From Bacteroidetes bacterium UBA4414 (GTDB lineage: Bacteria > Bacteroidota > Bacteroidia > Chitinophagales > Chitinophagaceae): a stretch of 64,000 nucleotides of DNA. Below are positions 18,626 to 27,112 of this stretch, piece after piece. Where the stretch lies: NCBI GenBank assembly GCA_002389765.1, contig DGQM01000024.1, forward strand, positions 24,512-88,511. The letters are read 5' to 3'. The translations under genes were made by a program, and so were the position numbers. The notes beneath the pieces are model-generated. The model made no database searches. It saw only the letters and a list, made by a program, of their open reading frames with translations, and was not told the origin of the DNA. Position 1 is the first letter of the stretch. The number at the start of each line of letters is the position of its first letter.

Positions 18626-20275
18626 CTACTTCGCAAACTCAATATTTACCAGCGTGCCTCTACCCGGTTGAGATTGTATCTGCACATCACCATTCATCAT
18701 GTATACGCGCGAAAAAATATTCCGCCAGCCAATGCCGCTGCTGGTTTCTATGGTGGCGGTATCAAAGCCAACGCCATTGTCTTTAATAGATAAGTACACC
18801 TTCTCGGCATTGTAATCCAGCATTACCTCTACACGGTTGGCTTTGCTGTGTTTTATCATATTGTTTACCACCTCCTGCACTATGCGGTAGATGGCTATTT
18901 CTACAGAGCTGTCAAGGCGTTCATCGCCTGCACTTACCAACAGGTCTATCTGCAATAAACCTGTATCATTTATCTTAGCAGCCAATTCATTCAGCGCAGG
19001 GTCTATACCTTTTTCCATCAGGCTGGTAGGCATCAGGTTGTGAGATATAGTGCGCACCTCTTTTACAGAATCATCTATCAGTTTCTTTGCATTACCTGCC
19101 AGTTTTGCATCATCGTCGTTATACGAGTCCATAGCCGATATATTCATCTTAGCGGCAGAAAGCATTTGCCCAAGGCTATCGTGCAGCTCGCGTGCTATGC
19201 GTACACGTTCTTTTTCTTCCGCTTCCATCACTGCTTTAAAGCGCAGCTTTTGCTGTATAGCGATGCGTTCATCCATCTCTGCTTTCTTCTTATGCTTGTA
19301 GCGGGTATATATCACCCAGAACACAGCAATCAGTATCAGAAAACCTGCAACGGATGCAATAAGTAATACCTGTGTTTTGCGTTCCTGGTCTGCATTCTGT
19401 TTTTGCAGTAGCAGGTTTTCACGTTCTTTCTTTTCAGTCTCGTACAGGGTTCGGTACTCGGCAGTTTTTATGGCAGTCTCTTCTTTAAATATAGAGTCTC
19501 TCAGCAGACGTAGCTTCAGCATGGTCTGGTATGTGAGTGGTGCGTTGCCACATTTGCTATACGCCCATCCCAGCATCTGGTAGGCAAACATCAGCCCTTC
19601 GGGTAGGTTTGCCGCTGTGTACATTGCTATAGCACGATTGTAGTATTCAATGCCTTTTGTACAGTCGCCGCTGTTAATGCTGTAATTGGCCATTTTCATG
19701 ATAGCAAAAGCACTCTTAAGTGTATCGCCACATTCATTAGCATATTGCATAGCCAGCAAATAGTACTTGTGGCCTTGCGCGGTGTCTTTGTAACTATGAT
19801 AATACAAATCGCCCAGTATGGCATATACGGCAGAGCGTTCAGCAAGTGCTGTATTGCTTTTTAGTACTTCGCGTTCTGCCTCGCGTAGATATATGAGTGC
19901 TGAGTCTTTTTGGTGGTCTTCAAAATATATAGCACCTATCTGCCGGGAAGAAATCCATTTGAAAGAATCATCTGCACAAGTATAAGCCAATCGATGGCCC
20001 CTCTTCATCCATTGCAAGCTTTGCGGCTTGTCTTGCAGAAAATAGTATGCTGCCGCAACGCGCATGGTAGCTTTGCATATCTTTTTACAATCTTTCGATG
20101 CCTCTGCCACCTGTAGTGCATTGGTCATTATTTTCAGGTAAGTGGCATAGTCTCCTTTTCGGAAGACAGAATCACCGGCTTTAAAATATTGCTCAAACTG
20201 TACCTGCGATTGTGCGGGAATAGTAATGCCGATGCTGGCAATCAAAAGGGCTATATATCTGTACAGTGTTTGCAA
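18626..20275 (-). CDS. TPR-containing sensor histidine kinase (HisKA_3 type)
   Basis: 549 residues. A signal peptide ends near residue 24 (ITIPAQSQ). A periplasmic helical-repeat region of TPR type covers about 30-260, then one transmembrane helix (LLIASVAGFLILIAVFWVIY, about 304-323). The dimerisation domain has the phosphoacceptor His365 in RIARELHDSLGQMLSA, and the HATPase domain has IKDNGVGFD and SSGIGWRNIFSRV. This is the DegS/NarX-like class that phosphorylates NarL/LuxR-type regulators. No response regulator gene is adjacent, so it is an orphan here. Its signal is unknown; similar Bacteroidota kinases are common and poorly characterised. Confidence 0.88.
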   Translation of the reverse strand: MQTLYRYIALLIASIGITIPAQSQVQFEQYFKAGDSVFRKGDYATYLKIMTNALQVAEASKDCKKICKATMRVAAAYYFLQDKPQSLQWMKRGHRLAYTCADDSFKWISSRQIGAIYFEDHQKDSALIYLREAEREVLKSNTALAERSAVYAILGDLYYHSYKDTAQGHKYYLLAMQYANECGDTLKSAFAIMKMANYSINSGDCTKGIEYYNRAIAMYTAANLPEGLMFAYQMLGWAYSKCGNAPLTYQTMLKLRLLRDSIFKEETAIKTAEYRTLYETEKKERENLLLQKQNADQERKTQVLLIASVAGFLILIAVFWVIYTRYKHKKKAEMDERIAIQQKLRFKAVMEAEEKERVRIARELHDSLGQMLSAAKMNISAMDSYNDDDAKLAGNAKKLIDDSVKEVRTISHNLMPTSLMEKGIDPALNELAAKINDTGLLQIDLLVSAGDERLDSSVEIAIYRIVQEVVNNMIKHSKANRVEVMLDYNAEKVYLSIKDNGVGFDTATIETSSGIGWRNIFSRVYMMNGDVQIQSQPGRGTLVNIEFAK

Positions 20276-20313
20276 ATGGTTTCAGGATATATAGCAATAT
20301 ACAGAACATATAC

Positions 20314-20349
20314 CACGTAGAAATACCGCAGATTGGGTATTTCTACGTG
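20314..20349. terminator. perfect 14-bp stem-loop after the DoxX-family gene
   Basis: CACGTAGAAATACC pairs perfectly with GGTATTTCTACGTG around an 8-nt loop, between the DoxX-like gene and the histidine kinase. There is no T tract on the minus strand, so termination is likely but not certain. Confidence 0.55.
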
Positions 20350-20356
20350 TGTGCCA

Positions 20357-20728
20357 TTATGCCGTCTGCAAGGCGGCCTTTACTTGCTTGGTGTTGAAGT
20401 AGTAAGAAACCCCAAGTAATACAAGGAATACTAACGGTGCAACAAAAGGAGTACCCGTGGCAACATGCGTCCATGTAGCGCCTATCAGGTTGAATGTAAA
20501 ACCTGCATATGCCCATTCGCGCAGCTTTGGTGTTTTGGGGCTTAATATTGCCAACGAGCCCAGCAATTTGGCAACACCCAGTATCGTTACAAAATAGACA
20601 GGATAGCCCATTTGGCTGAAGCCCGCCATCAATTCTGGGTTCTTGCTCAGGTACATAAAGCTGCTCATCAGGAAGCCCAGGCTAACAAGCCCTGTTGTTA
20701 TCCAGTAAAGAATCTTGTCTCTTTTCAT
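20357..20728 (-). CDS. DoxX-like family membrane protein
   Basis: 123 residues with four hydrophobic segments: ITTGLVSLGFLMSSFMYL, VYFVTILGVAKLLGSLAIL, YAGFTFNLIGATWTHVATG and FVAPLVFLVLLGVSYYF. This is the topology and length of DoxX/DoxD-like inner-membrane proteins, whose members are linked to redox or respiratory stress, with no defined activity for this subgroup. It is divergent from an HxlR-type regulator with about 107 nt between the starts, a common Bacteroidota pairing. That regulator probably controls it through the palindrome in the shared promoter. Confidence 0.82.
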   Translation of the reverse strand: MKRDKILYWITTGLVSLGFLMSSFMYLSKNPELMAGFSQMGYPVYFVTILGVAKLLGSLAILSPKTPKLREWAYAGFTFNLIGATWTHVATGTPFVAPLVFLVLLGVSYYFNTKQVKAALQTA

Positions 20729-20786
20729 AATTAGTCTCAGTCTTTGTTTTCTGGGTGCAAACTTCTATATATTTGCTATATATTTT

Positions 20787-20814
20787 ATACCAGTATACTT
20801 TTGTATACCGGTAT
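20787..20814 (+). promoter_or_regulatory. palindromic operator overlapping a -7 element
   Basis: ATACCAGTATAC and GTATACCGGTAT form a 12-bp inverted repeat with one mismatch around TTTT. The -7-like sequence TACTTTTG (20796-20803) lies inside it, about 33 nt before the HxlR start. Position and symmetry suit an autoregulatory binding site for the dimeric HxlR protein that also covers the divergent DoxX promoter. Confidence 0.6.
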
Positions 20815-20835
20815 CATACAGTAAAGCAGGTATAT

Positions 20836-21216
20836 ATGGCAGGTACAAAACAGAAAGAGGCAACATGCCCAAGCGAGATGAACCATGAAGCATGTGGTAA
20901 GCATATATTGGCTGTGCGCGATGCGCTGGATATATTGAGTGGCAAATGGAAATTGCCTATCATCAGTGTATTAATATTTGCAGACAGACGATTTAAAGAA
21001 ATGGAGCGAGAAATACCTGGCATCACTGCAAAGATGCTTTCTAAAGAATTGAAAGATCTGGAGATGAATGACTTGGTACAGCGCACTGTGTACGATACCA
21101 TGCCTGTAACGGTAGAATATTCGCTTACCGAATATGGCAGAACATTGAAAAAAGTAATAGGTGAACTGCACAACTGGGGTACACAACATCGCAAACGTAT
21201 ACTTGGCAAAAAGTAA
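20836..21216 (+). CDS. HxlR-family winged-helix transcriptional regulator
   Basis: 126 residues from the ATG giving MAGTKQKEATCPSEMNH; an open 27-codon extension would run through the operator and is rejected. HxlR hallmarks are present: ALDILSGKWKLPIISVLIF, then RFKEMEREIPGITAKMLSKE (recognition helix region), LVQRTVYDTMPVTVEYSLT (wing) and LTEYGRTL. Two cysteines near the N-terminus (residues 11 and 20) could serve redox sensing, as in some HxlR/YodB proteins; that is inference. It is divergent from the DoxX-like gene, which is its probable target. Confidence 0.9.
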   Translation: MAGTKQKEATCPSEMNHEACGKHILAVRDALDILSGKWKLPIISVLIFADRRFKEMEREIPGITAKMLSKELKDLEMNDLVQRTVYDTMPVTVEYSLTEYGRTLKKVIGELHNWGTQHRKRILGKK

Positions 21217-21245
21217 CAACCATAATATTTCATTATCTTACTCCC

Positions 21246-21887
21246 ATGCAATCAACCTACGGCTGCCTGCTGATACATGGTCTGGGTGGTGGCCTGCACG
21301 AAGTAGAGCTACTTATAAAGCCTTTGGAAGAAAAGGGCTTTGTGGTTGCATCTCCCAAGCTCAAAGGCCATACAGGTAATTGGAAAGACCTGAAAGATAC
21401 CGACTATAAGCAATGGATTTTTTCTGCTGAAACAGCACTGCTGAAATTGGTGCAGCAATGCAGTAAAATATATATAGTAGGGCAGGGTATAGGTGGCTTG
21501 ATAGCTATAGAATTGGCAACGCGCTATAACATAGCTGCACTGGTTTGCATCAATACACCTGCATATAGCCGCTATATAATCGGTGCATCTTTATCAGGCA
21601 ATGGCAAGTTGCCATGGAATACAGTGAAGAACCTGAGGGCATTACTTGCCAAAACAAAACCACTGATGCCGCGTATTAAAATACCGGTAAAGATTGCACA
21701 GTCTGAAGATGATAATTCATCGCGCAAACAGAGCGCACAATACCTGATGAAGCACATACCTGCATTGGTAAAACAACCATCATATTATGCACATGCCGAC
21801 CATGCAATACTTGCAAGCAACAAAGGCAAAGAATTGGCAACTGATATCATCAGCTTTTTCGAAATGCTGGAAAGAGTTAAGATGTAA
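21246..21887 (+). CDS. alpha/beta-hydrolase fold protein lacking the nucleophile serine
   Basis: 213 residues with the fold of Est30-type carboxylesterases: CLLIHGLGGGLHEVE at the oxyanion loop, GFVVASPKLKGHTGNW in the next loop, and a C-terminal HADHAILASNKG with the usual histidine. Asp155 or Asp156 is a candidate acid. The nucleophile elbow, normally GxSxG, reads GQGIGG: Gly81 replaces serine, and the codon is GGT. The enzyme class would be a carboxylesterase or lipase, but this protein is unlikely to be a standard serine hydrolase. It lies 29 nt after the HxlR gene on the same strand and may share its transcript. Confidence 0.8.
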   Translation: MQSTYGCLLIHGLGGGLHEVELLIKPLEEKGFVVASPKLKGHTGNWKDLKDTDYKQWIFSAETALLKLVQQCSKIYIVGQGIGGLIAIELATRYNIAALVCINTPAYSRYIIGASLSGNGKLPWNTVKNLRALLAKTKPLMPRIKIPVKIAQSEDDNSSRKQSAQYLMKHIPALVKQPSYYAHADHAILASNKGKELATDIISFFEMLERVKM

Positions 21888-21991
21888 CATCGGGTTAATA
21901 ATCCTTTCTGTTTCAATGAATATTTAACGTGTGGATTGATAGTATCAACACGATAGTATCTTATATTTACTACCCGCATATCCAAACTATA

Positions 21992-22522
21992 ATGAGACGC
22001 ATATTATTGACAGGACTATTTTTTTGTGGTACAGGAAGTGTATTTGCACAGGCAGATATTCAGAAACTAAAACCTGCAGTGAAAGCTGCAGCTAAGAAGA
22101 TGAACGATGCATTAGTTAAGAAAGATCTCAAAAATTTTGTAGTTACTACATATCCTAAAGTGGTAGAGGCTACCGCAGGAGGGCTCGATAAAATAGAGAA
22201 AGATCTGGAACAACAAATAAAAAATATAGAGGCTGCCGGTACCACCATAGCATCTGCATGGCCGGGTGAAGTTTCAAACATCATAGATACAGCAGGCGAA
22301 TATCAATGCACCATACCGCAGTATATGAAGATGAAAATGAAAGACGGTGTGTTGCAAACAGAAACCACACTTTTTGCCTTGTCTCCGGATAAAGGCAAGA
22401 CATGGTATTTTATAGATGCCACTGAAAAGCCATTGGATAAGTGGAGGCAGGCATTCCCAAATCTTAGTAGCAAGCATATTATTAAGCCTGCACCCGAACC
22501 AAAGTTTACACCTAACAAATAG
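21992..22522 (+). CDS. secreted protein of unknown function
   Basis: 176 residues from the ATG beginning MRRILLTGLFFCGTG; the longer frame from 21929 adds 21 residues ahead of the signal peptide and is not preferred. A signal peptide with cleavage after GSVFA precedes a helical Lys-rich domain (LKPAVKAAAKKMNDALVKKD) and a C-terminal part with WYFIDATEKPLDKWRQAFPNL. This resembles small NTF2-like or DUF-type periplasmic proteins of Bacteroidota, but no family was identified. It is probably transcribed alone, with a TATATTTAC sequence some 30 nt upstream. Confidence 0.75.
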   Translation: MRRILLTGLFFCGTGSVFAQADIQKLKPAVKAAAKKMNDALVKKDLKNFVVTTYPKVVEATAGGLDKIEKDLEQQIKNIEAAGTTIASAWPGEVSNIIDTAGEYQCTIPQYMKMKMKDGVLQTETTLFALSPDKGKTWYFIDATEKPLDKWRQAFPNLSSKHIIKPAPEPKFTPNK

Positions 22523-22531
22523 ATAAGAATA

Positions 22532-23677
22532 CTATAAAGATTCATACACCTGCATCACTGCCGCTGCGCATTTTGCCGGTGTAAATTTTTGTGCCTGTAT
22601 CAGTCCTTTTGCACTTAGTTCATTTCGCAGTGGTTCATTCATTGCAATATTGCGTATGGCTTTTATCATATCGTCTGCACTGAAAGGGTCGATGTAATAA
22701 ACAGCATCACCACCTGTCTCAGGCATACAACTGATGTTGGATGTGATGATAGGTGTGCCACTCCACATAGCCTCCAGTATAGGTATGCCAAAACCTTCGT
22801 AGATGGATGGGTATATCATCGCCAGTGCAGACTGATAAATAGCAGGGAAATCTTTAGCAGATTTGAAATCAGCATCATCTTTTGTTCCTTCTTGTTCAGA
22901 CAGGAATATCACATCATTCGTTAATCCGTTTGCCGCAAGATATGCTTTCACCTGTTGCATATATTCGCCACCGTTGCCTATTACAGCCAGTGGTATATGC
23001 AGTTCCGGTTTCAGGACTTTCATAGCCTTGCAGATAGTCAGCAGGTTTTTGCGTTCTATCACACTGCCTACATACAGGAAATATGTTTCTGGTAGCTGAT
23101 ACTTCAGCCTGATTCGTTGCTTCTCTGCATCACTCACCTGTTGCTCAAATATGGTGTTGCAACTCTGGTAGCATACTGCAATCTTATCTGCGGGTGTACC
23201 ATAGTATTGTACGATGTCTTGCTTCGTTTGCTCGCTGATGGCAATCACTTTATCGGCATGCTTACACGCATTGCTGAATTTCTTTCTATAGATAGCATTA
23301 TCTACAGGTTTGTATTGCTTTGGGTAGCGTTCAAATATCAGGTCGTGAATCGTTACGACCGATTTGATGCCTGTGTTTTGTATGCCCGCAGGTATCTCAT
23401 TGCTTAATCCATGGTACACATCAATATCCAGCTTCTTCAGGTCGCTTGTTACATAATTGCTGCGCCACAGCGAGCTAAGTGGTTTGAAGATACCCTTTGG
23501 TGTAATAGTGTGCATGTTGGGAAATGTATCCCTGTACATATCTGTTTGCTTGGGTGCCATCAGATAGTAAGTGTGTTGCGGATACAGTTCTGCCAACGAC
23601 GATATCAGAGAGCGGCTGTAATTGCCAAGTCCTGTATTATTTTGATAGGCACGTTTGGCGTCGAAGGCAATGCGCAT
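22532..23677 (-). CDS. GT4-family glycosyltransferase
   Basis: A 381-residue cytoplasmic glycosyltransferase of GT-B fold. The N-terminal half has FDAKRAYQNNTGLGNYSRS and the acceptor-side VYHGLSNEIP. The C-terminal half has FLYVGSVIERKNLLTICKAM and the nucleotide-sugar-binding ExxxxxxxE motif as EGFGIPILEAMWSGTP. The family transfers hexoses from UDP- or GDP-sugars, usually for envelope glycans; donor and acceptor are unknown. The next gene upstream (36 nt away) encodes a carotenoid-type oxidoreductase, so a pigment-glycosylating role is possible but unproven. Confidence 0.88.
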   Translation of the reverse strand: MRIAFDAKRAYQNNTGLGNYSRSLISSLAELYPQHTYYLMAPKQTDMYRDTFPNMHTITPKGIFKPLSSLWRSNYVTSDLKKLDIDVYHGLSNEIPAGIQNTGIKSVVTIHDLIFERYPKQYKPVDNAIYRKKFSNACKHADKVIAISEQTKQDIVQYYGTPADKIAVCYQSCNTIFEQQVSDAEKQRIRLKYQLPETYFLYVGSVIERKNLLTICKAMKVLKPELHIPLAVIGNGGEYMQQVKAYLAANGLTNDVIFLSEQEGTKDDADFKSAKDFPAIYQSALAMIYPSIYEGFGIPILEAMWSGTPIITSNISCMPETGGDAVYYIDPFSADDMIKAIRNIAMNEPLRNELSAKGLIQAQKFTPAKCAAAVMQVYESL

Positions 23678-23712
23678 AGTTTAAAATGAGGCTGTAAAAG
23701 TACCACAAAATA

Positions 23713-25425
23713 TCAATCAGCAGATTGTGAACGCATAGTTGCCTTTTGTGCAGGTGTAGGTTCCTGCTTCCAGTTGTTGGCATATGGTTTGAATGCACTT
23801 GCATTTTGTAATACTTCTACCGGTATTTTACCATCCATATAGCCTGCCATCAGCTTAAAAGCTTCCGGCTTTTCTTTTTGGAATATAAGCAGTGCGGCAT
23901 TGGCACCTGCTTTTACAGCTATAGGCACACCACCGCCAAGCTCTGCCCAGTGCCCGCCAAGCAGCAGGTTTTTTACAGGCGTCTGGTAGTGGGCAATTTT
24001 GTTCTGCATATTTTTCTTACCCGGCTTTGCACCCATCATAGTGCCGCCACGGTTGCCGGTATAGCGCCAGTGCGTAACGGGTGTTGCTACGTCGTAGAAC
24101 AGTATGTGAGAACGTAATCCCGGCGCTACCATATCCTCTACACGTTGTATAATTACATCGGCTATCTCATTTTTCAATTGCTTGTACGCATCACCACGTT
24201 TGTAATTGCCCTTTTCATCTTTGTCGGTATTCCACTCATTACTATAGTCCATAAAGGCAGGCATGAAGAGTGTAAGCGTGCCACAACCTTCAGGTGCCAG
24301 CGATGGGTCTCTGAAAGATGGTGCCAGTATGCTTATTTCACTGGTGTGTGGATTACCATCGCACTGCTCACCTGTTTGTGCAGTTTCTGTAACTATATGC
24401 ACCAACTCTTCATTAAAGCCCAGTTTATCAGGTGTGCAATCCAGTGCTATAGATACTGTTACGGACGAGCTGTATATGTCTGCATCTTTCAGTTTGCCTT
24501 TCAGCTTGGTAGGTATTGCATCCTGTGGCAGCATTTTTTCGTACAGGGCTTCTATATCACATGCGGCTACTACATACTTGCAGTTTACCGTATAGTTGGT
24601 GTTGAAGTGTGTAAACTTTATGCCCTTTGCAGTGCCGTTTTCTACCACTACTTCATCTACTGCAGCTTTGTAAAAAATATCGTTGCCGTAGTATTTCACT
24701 ACATGCTCCATCCACTCTGGCAACACCTGCCCACCACCAACAGGCGGACTCTGAAAATCGCCGTAGTATGCCCAACCAATAGGTACAAGGCACGATAGCA
24801 ATTCTGTTTCGCCCGTGAATATTTTATGCAGTTTCTCGTCTTTGAAGAACTTATTCAAGCCTTTCTTCAACCCCTTCTCTCCCGTATAGGATATGAATGG
24901 AATGAATGGCATAGCAAACTTCAGTAGTGGTATCTTATTCTTCATCCGCTCTATCGCCGTCATGCTTTCTTCAGTGCGGAATATTTTACTGAATTCGTTG
25001 AACGACTTCCCCAGTTTTTTAGCCGCATTAAAGAAGCGTATCAATCCTTCACGCTCATGCGGAAACTCATTTATCAGTTGGTCGCGCAGCTCGTCAGGAT
25101 TGTTCGTAAGCAGATAGTCAAAGCTCTCGCCTTTATACCTGCGTATTCTGCGTTGTGGTATTACATTCGGGTGGTCGTTGCCTAGCAGGTCAAATATTTT
25201 ACATGCCATGCCGCCGGGTGTACACTGGTTTAGCCAATGTATGGCTGTATCAAAACGAAAATCTTTTCTACGGAAACCTGCAAGGTAACCACCTGCATGA
25301 GGTTCTTTCTCCAATACACATACGCTGAAGCCGGCTTTGCTCAGCAATGCAGCAGTTGTCAATCCGCCCATACCTGCGCCAATGATGGCCACGTCGTAGT
25401 ATGGTTTTAATTCAGGCTTTTGCAT
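23713..25425 (-). CDS. FAD-dependent phytoene desaturase/carotenoid isomerase-like oxidoreductase
   Basis: 570 residues. The FAD-binding beta-alpha-beta motif is at the N-terminus (VAIIGAGMGGLTTAALLSKA, then CVLEKEPHAGGY). The C-terminal cofactor motif is NLLLGGHWAELGGGVPIAV. The order and length match the CrtI/CrtISO-like amine-oxidase superfamily, which includes all-trans-retinol saturase-like enzymes. Family substrates are polyenes or isoprenoids. No crtB or other carotenoid gene is nearby, so the substrate is open. It is in a minus-strand run with ribE upstream (79-nt gap) and the glycosyltransferase downstream. Confidence 0.85.
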   Translation of the reverse strand: MQKPELKPYYDVAIIGAGMGGLTTAALLSKAGFSVCVLEKEPHAGGYLAGFRRKDFRFDTAIHWLNQCTPGGMACKIFDLLGNDHPNVIPQRRIRRYKGESFDYLLTNNPDELRDQLINEFPHEREGLIRFFNAAKKLGKSFNEFSKIFRTEESMTAIERMKNKIPLLKFAMPFIPFISYTGEKGLKKGLNKFFKDEKLHKIFTGETELLSCLVPIGWAYYGDFQSPPVGGGQVLPEWMEHVVKYYGNDIFYKAAVDEVVVENGTAKGIKFTHFNTNYTVNCKYVVAACDIEALYEKMLPQDAIPTKLKGKLKDADIYSSSVTVSIALDCTPDKLGFNEELVHIVTETAQTGEQCDGNPHTSEISILAPSFRDPSLAPEGCGTLTLFMPAFMDYSNEWNTDKDEKGNYKRGDAYKQLKNEIADVIIQRVEDMVAPGLRSHILFYDVATPVTHWRYTGNRGGTMMGAKPGKKNMQNKIAHYQTPVKNLLLGGHWAELGGGVPIAVKAGANAALLIFQKEKPEAFKLMAGYMDGKIPVEVLQNASAFKPYANNWKQEPTPAQKATMRSQSAD

Positions 25426-25503
25426 TTGGGGTAAACGATGCTGGCTGCGTTACATATAGCAGCAACATGCATAAAGATACCTAAAACAGCGTCATTATCT
25501 ATA

Positions 25504-26094
25504 TTACCCCTCTACTTCCTGTTTGCGTAGCAGGTATTTGCCCAGTACATCAAATTCTATATTGATGACAGTACCGGCTTCTATTTGTTGAAAGTTGGTA
25601 TGATTGTAAGTGTATGGTATAATAGTAACAGTCAGTTCGTCTTTGCCAACATTGAATGCTGTCAGGCTCGCCCCATTCAGGCATACAGAGCCTTTCTCTA
25701 TAACCAATGCAGCAAACTGTTGCGGAAAACGGAAGCGGAACAGCCAGCTGCCTTCCAGTGTTTGTTTTTCTATACAGGTAGCAACTGCATCTACATGGCC
25801 TTGCACAAAGTGCCCGTCAAGCCTGTCGCCTACTTTCATAGCACGTTCCAGATTCACGATATTGCCTGCCCGCCAACTGTTAAGGTTAGTCTTTAGCAGT
25901 GTTTCCTGTACGGCGGTTACTTTATATCGGCTACCCTCTATAGCTACCACCGTAAGGCATACGCCGTTGTGTGCTACAGACTGGTCTATCTTCAGCTCGT
26001 GTGTTATAGGGCTATCTACCCAAATATCAATATTAGTACCTGATGGTGTGATGGATGCAATAGTGCCAATGGCTTCTATAATACCTGTAAACAT
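25504..26094 (-). CDS. ribE: riboflavin synthase alpha chain
   Basis: 196 residues beginning with the canonical MFTGIIEAIGTI. Two tandem lumazine-binding barrels are visible: the first with SVAHNGVCLTVVAI, the second with GHFVQGHVDAVATCIE and GSVCLNGASLTAFNV. It dismutates two 6,7-dimethyl-8-ribityllumazine molecules to riboflavin, in the cytoplasm. It starts 10 nt after the upstream lipoprotein gene, suggesting co-transcription. No RFN riboswitch-like structure was recognised upstream. Confidence 0.95.
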   Translation of the reverse strand: MFTGIIEAIGTIASITPSGTNIDIWVDSPITHELKIDQSVAHNGVCLTVVAIEGSRYKVTAVQETLLKTNLNSWRAGNIVNLERAMKVGDRLDGHFVQGHVDAVATCIEKQTLEGSWLFRFRFPQQFAALVIEKGSVCLNGASLTAFNVGKDELTVTIIPYTYNHTNFQQIEAGTVINIEFDVLGKYLLRKQEVEG

Positions 26095-26103
26095 GGCGCA
26101 AAG

Positions 26104-26688
26104 CTACTGCTTTATTGCCGTACCCTTGTGGTAAGAAAGGCCCGTATCGCTGGCTATGGTAAAGTAAATACTAAGCTTCGTGCTATCCGACTGGCTTTTT
26201 TGTATGTACCCGCTAATGGTATCAACCGTACGGCAGGCAAGTTGACCAGAAAGTTTAGCATCAAAGCCATTTACTTTAGCATCTATAGAGTCCAGAAATG
26301 CTTTGTAAAACCTATCAGCAGTCAGTTCCAGCGTATCTCTGTCGCAAAAGCCTGTTATGCCTATTTTAATTTTAGAACTGTTCAGTGAAAACAGTCTGAT
26401 CGGATATTTCAGTACCGTATCGGGTTTGTAGTCTGCATCATATATACTGTCTACCAACATATAATTGCCGCCGAAAATGTCTATCGGGTAGAAGCAGGTA
26501 GTATTATCAGGTGTGCCGGGAAAGTTCCAGTTGTAGTTGATAGCAAACGGATCGTTGCAATATTTTCTGTCCAGCCTGCTGTCATCAGGGTTGGCCATAT
26601 AGCTATCCGCTGCTTTTTTGCAGCCCCATACCGTTGCTGTAATTGCCAGCAATGTACCTGCTAATATATATGTAATGCTTCTGTTAGC
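26104..26688 (-). CDS. lipoprotein with CxDPxAxNYN motif
   Basis: 194 residues from a GTG start giving MANRSITYILAGTLLAITATVWGCKK, a textbook lipoprotein signal with lipobox VWGC. The open frame extends to a TTG at 26766, but that lies inside the rpsU promoter and adds a leader without the signal shape. After the lipid anchor the mature part has YCNDPFAINYNWNFPG and then DNTTCFYP, a Cys-bounded motif like the CTDPxAxNYNPxATxDDGSC repeats on Bacteroidota surface proteins. The remaining beta-rich domain is unrecognised. Its gene precedes ribE by 10 nt. Confidence 0.75.
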   Translation of the reverse strand, partial: ANRSITYILAGTLLAITATVWGCKKAADSYMANPDDSRLDRKYCNDPFAINYNWNFPGTPDNTTCFYPIDIFGGNYMLVDSIYDADYKPDTVLKYPIRLFSLNSSKIKIGITGFCDRDTLELTADRFYKAFLDSIDAKVNGFDAKLSGQLACRTVDTISGYIQKSQSDSTKLSIYFTIASDTGLSYHKGTAIKQ

Positions 26689-26757
26689 CACTGTTTTAGT
26701 ACTATAACGTCTTATACAGCCTAAAATTATCTGATTTATAGCAATAGTCCTAAAAAG

Positions 26758-26788
26758 TTTGGTCAAATGAAAAAAACACTTACCTTTG
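26758..26788 (+). promoter_or_regulatory. rpsU promoter
   Basis: TTTG at 26758-26761 and TACCTTTG at 26781-26788 match the -33 (TTTG) and -7 (TAnnTTTG) elements with a 19-nt spacer, 36 nt before the rpsU start. Confidence 0.75.
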
Positions 26789-26823
26789 CCCTCCCAAATC
26801 CATTTAAAAGGGGGTATTAAGTT

Positions 26824-27018
26824 ATGTTAATAATAGATTCAAAAGATTGCGAAAACATTGATAAGGCGCTGAAAAAGTACAAGAAGAAGTATGAGAAATC
26901 TCGTACGTTGAATCAACTGCGCGCTCGTCAGGCTTTCACAAAACCATCTGTAAAACGTCGTACAGAAGTTTTGAAAGCAATCTACCGCCAGCAAATGGAG
27001 TCTGGTAAACTGGATTAA
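26824..27018 (+). CDS. rpsU: 30S ribosomal protein S21
   Basis: 64 residues. MLIIDSKDCENIDKALKKYK is the typical S21 start, followed by a basic helix (RARQAFTKPSVKRRTEVLKA). S21 sits at the 30S platform near the anti-Shine-Dalgarno end of 16S rRNA. An AAAAGGGGG sequence about 10 nt upstream is unusually strong for a ribosome-binding site in this phylum. A terminator follows directly, ending just before the recombinase gene. Confidence 0.95.
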   Translation: MLIIDSKDCENIDKALKKYKKKYEKSRTLNQLRARQAFTKPSVKRRTEVLKAIYRQQMESGKLD

Positions 27019-27069
27019 TCAGACTAATAGACAACTTTTTTAACAAAGTTATCTGATAATAGTATTGCG

Positions 27070-27110
27070 CCCGGTACTGTAAATGTTTATATTTACAGTA
27101 CCGGGTTTTT
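27070..27110 (+). terminator. rpsU terminator abutting the xer start codon
   Basis: CCCGGTACTGTAAAT pairs perfectly with ATTTACAGTACCGGG (15 bp, 6-nt loop), followed by five T. The ATG of the recombinase gene begins 3 nt after the T tract. Confidence 0.92.
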
Positions 27111-27112
27111 CT

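Noticed and set aside
25426..25503. RFN riboswitch near ribE
   Set aside because: ribE lies downstream of a lipoprotein gene with a 10-nt gap; no RFN-like conserved helices were visible in either flank.
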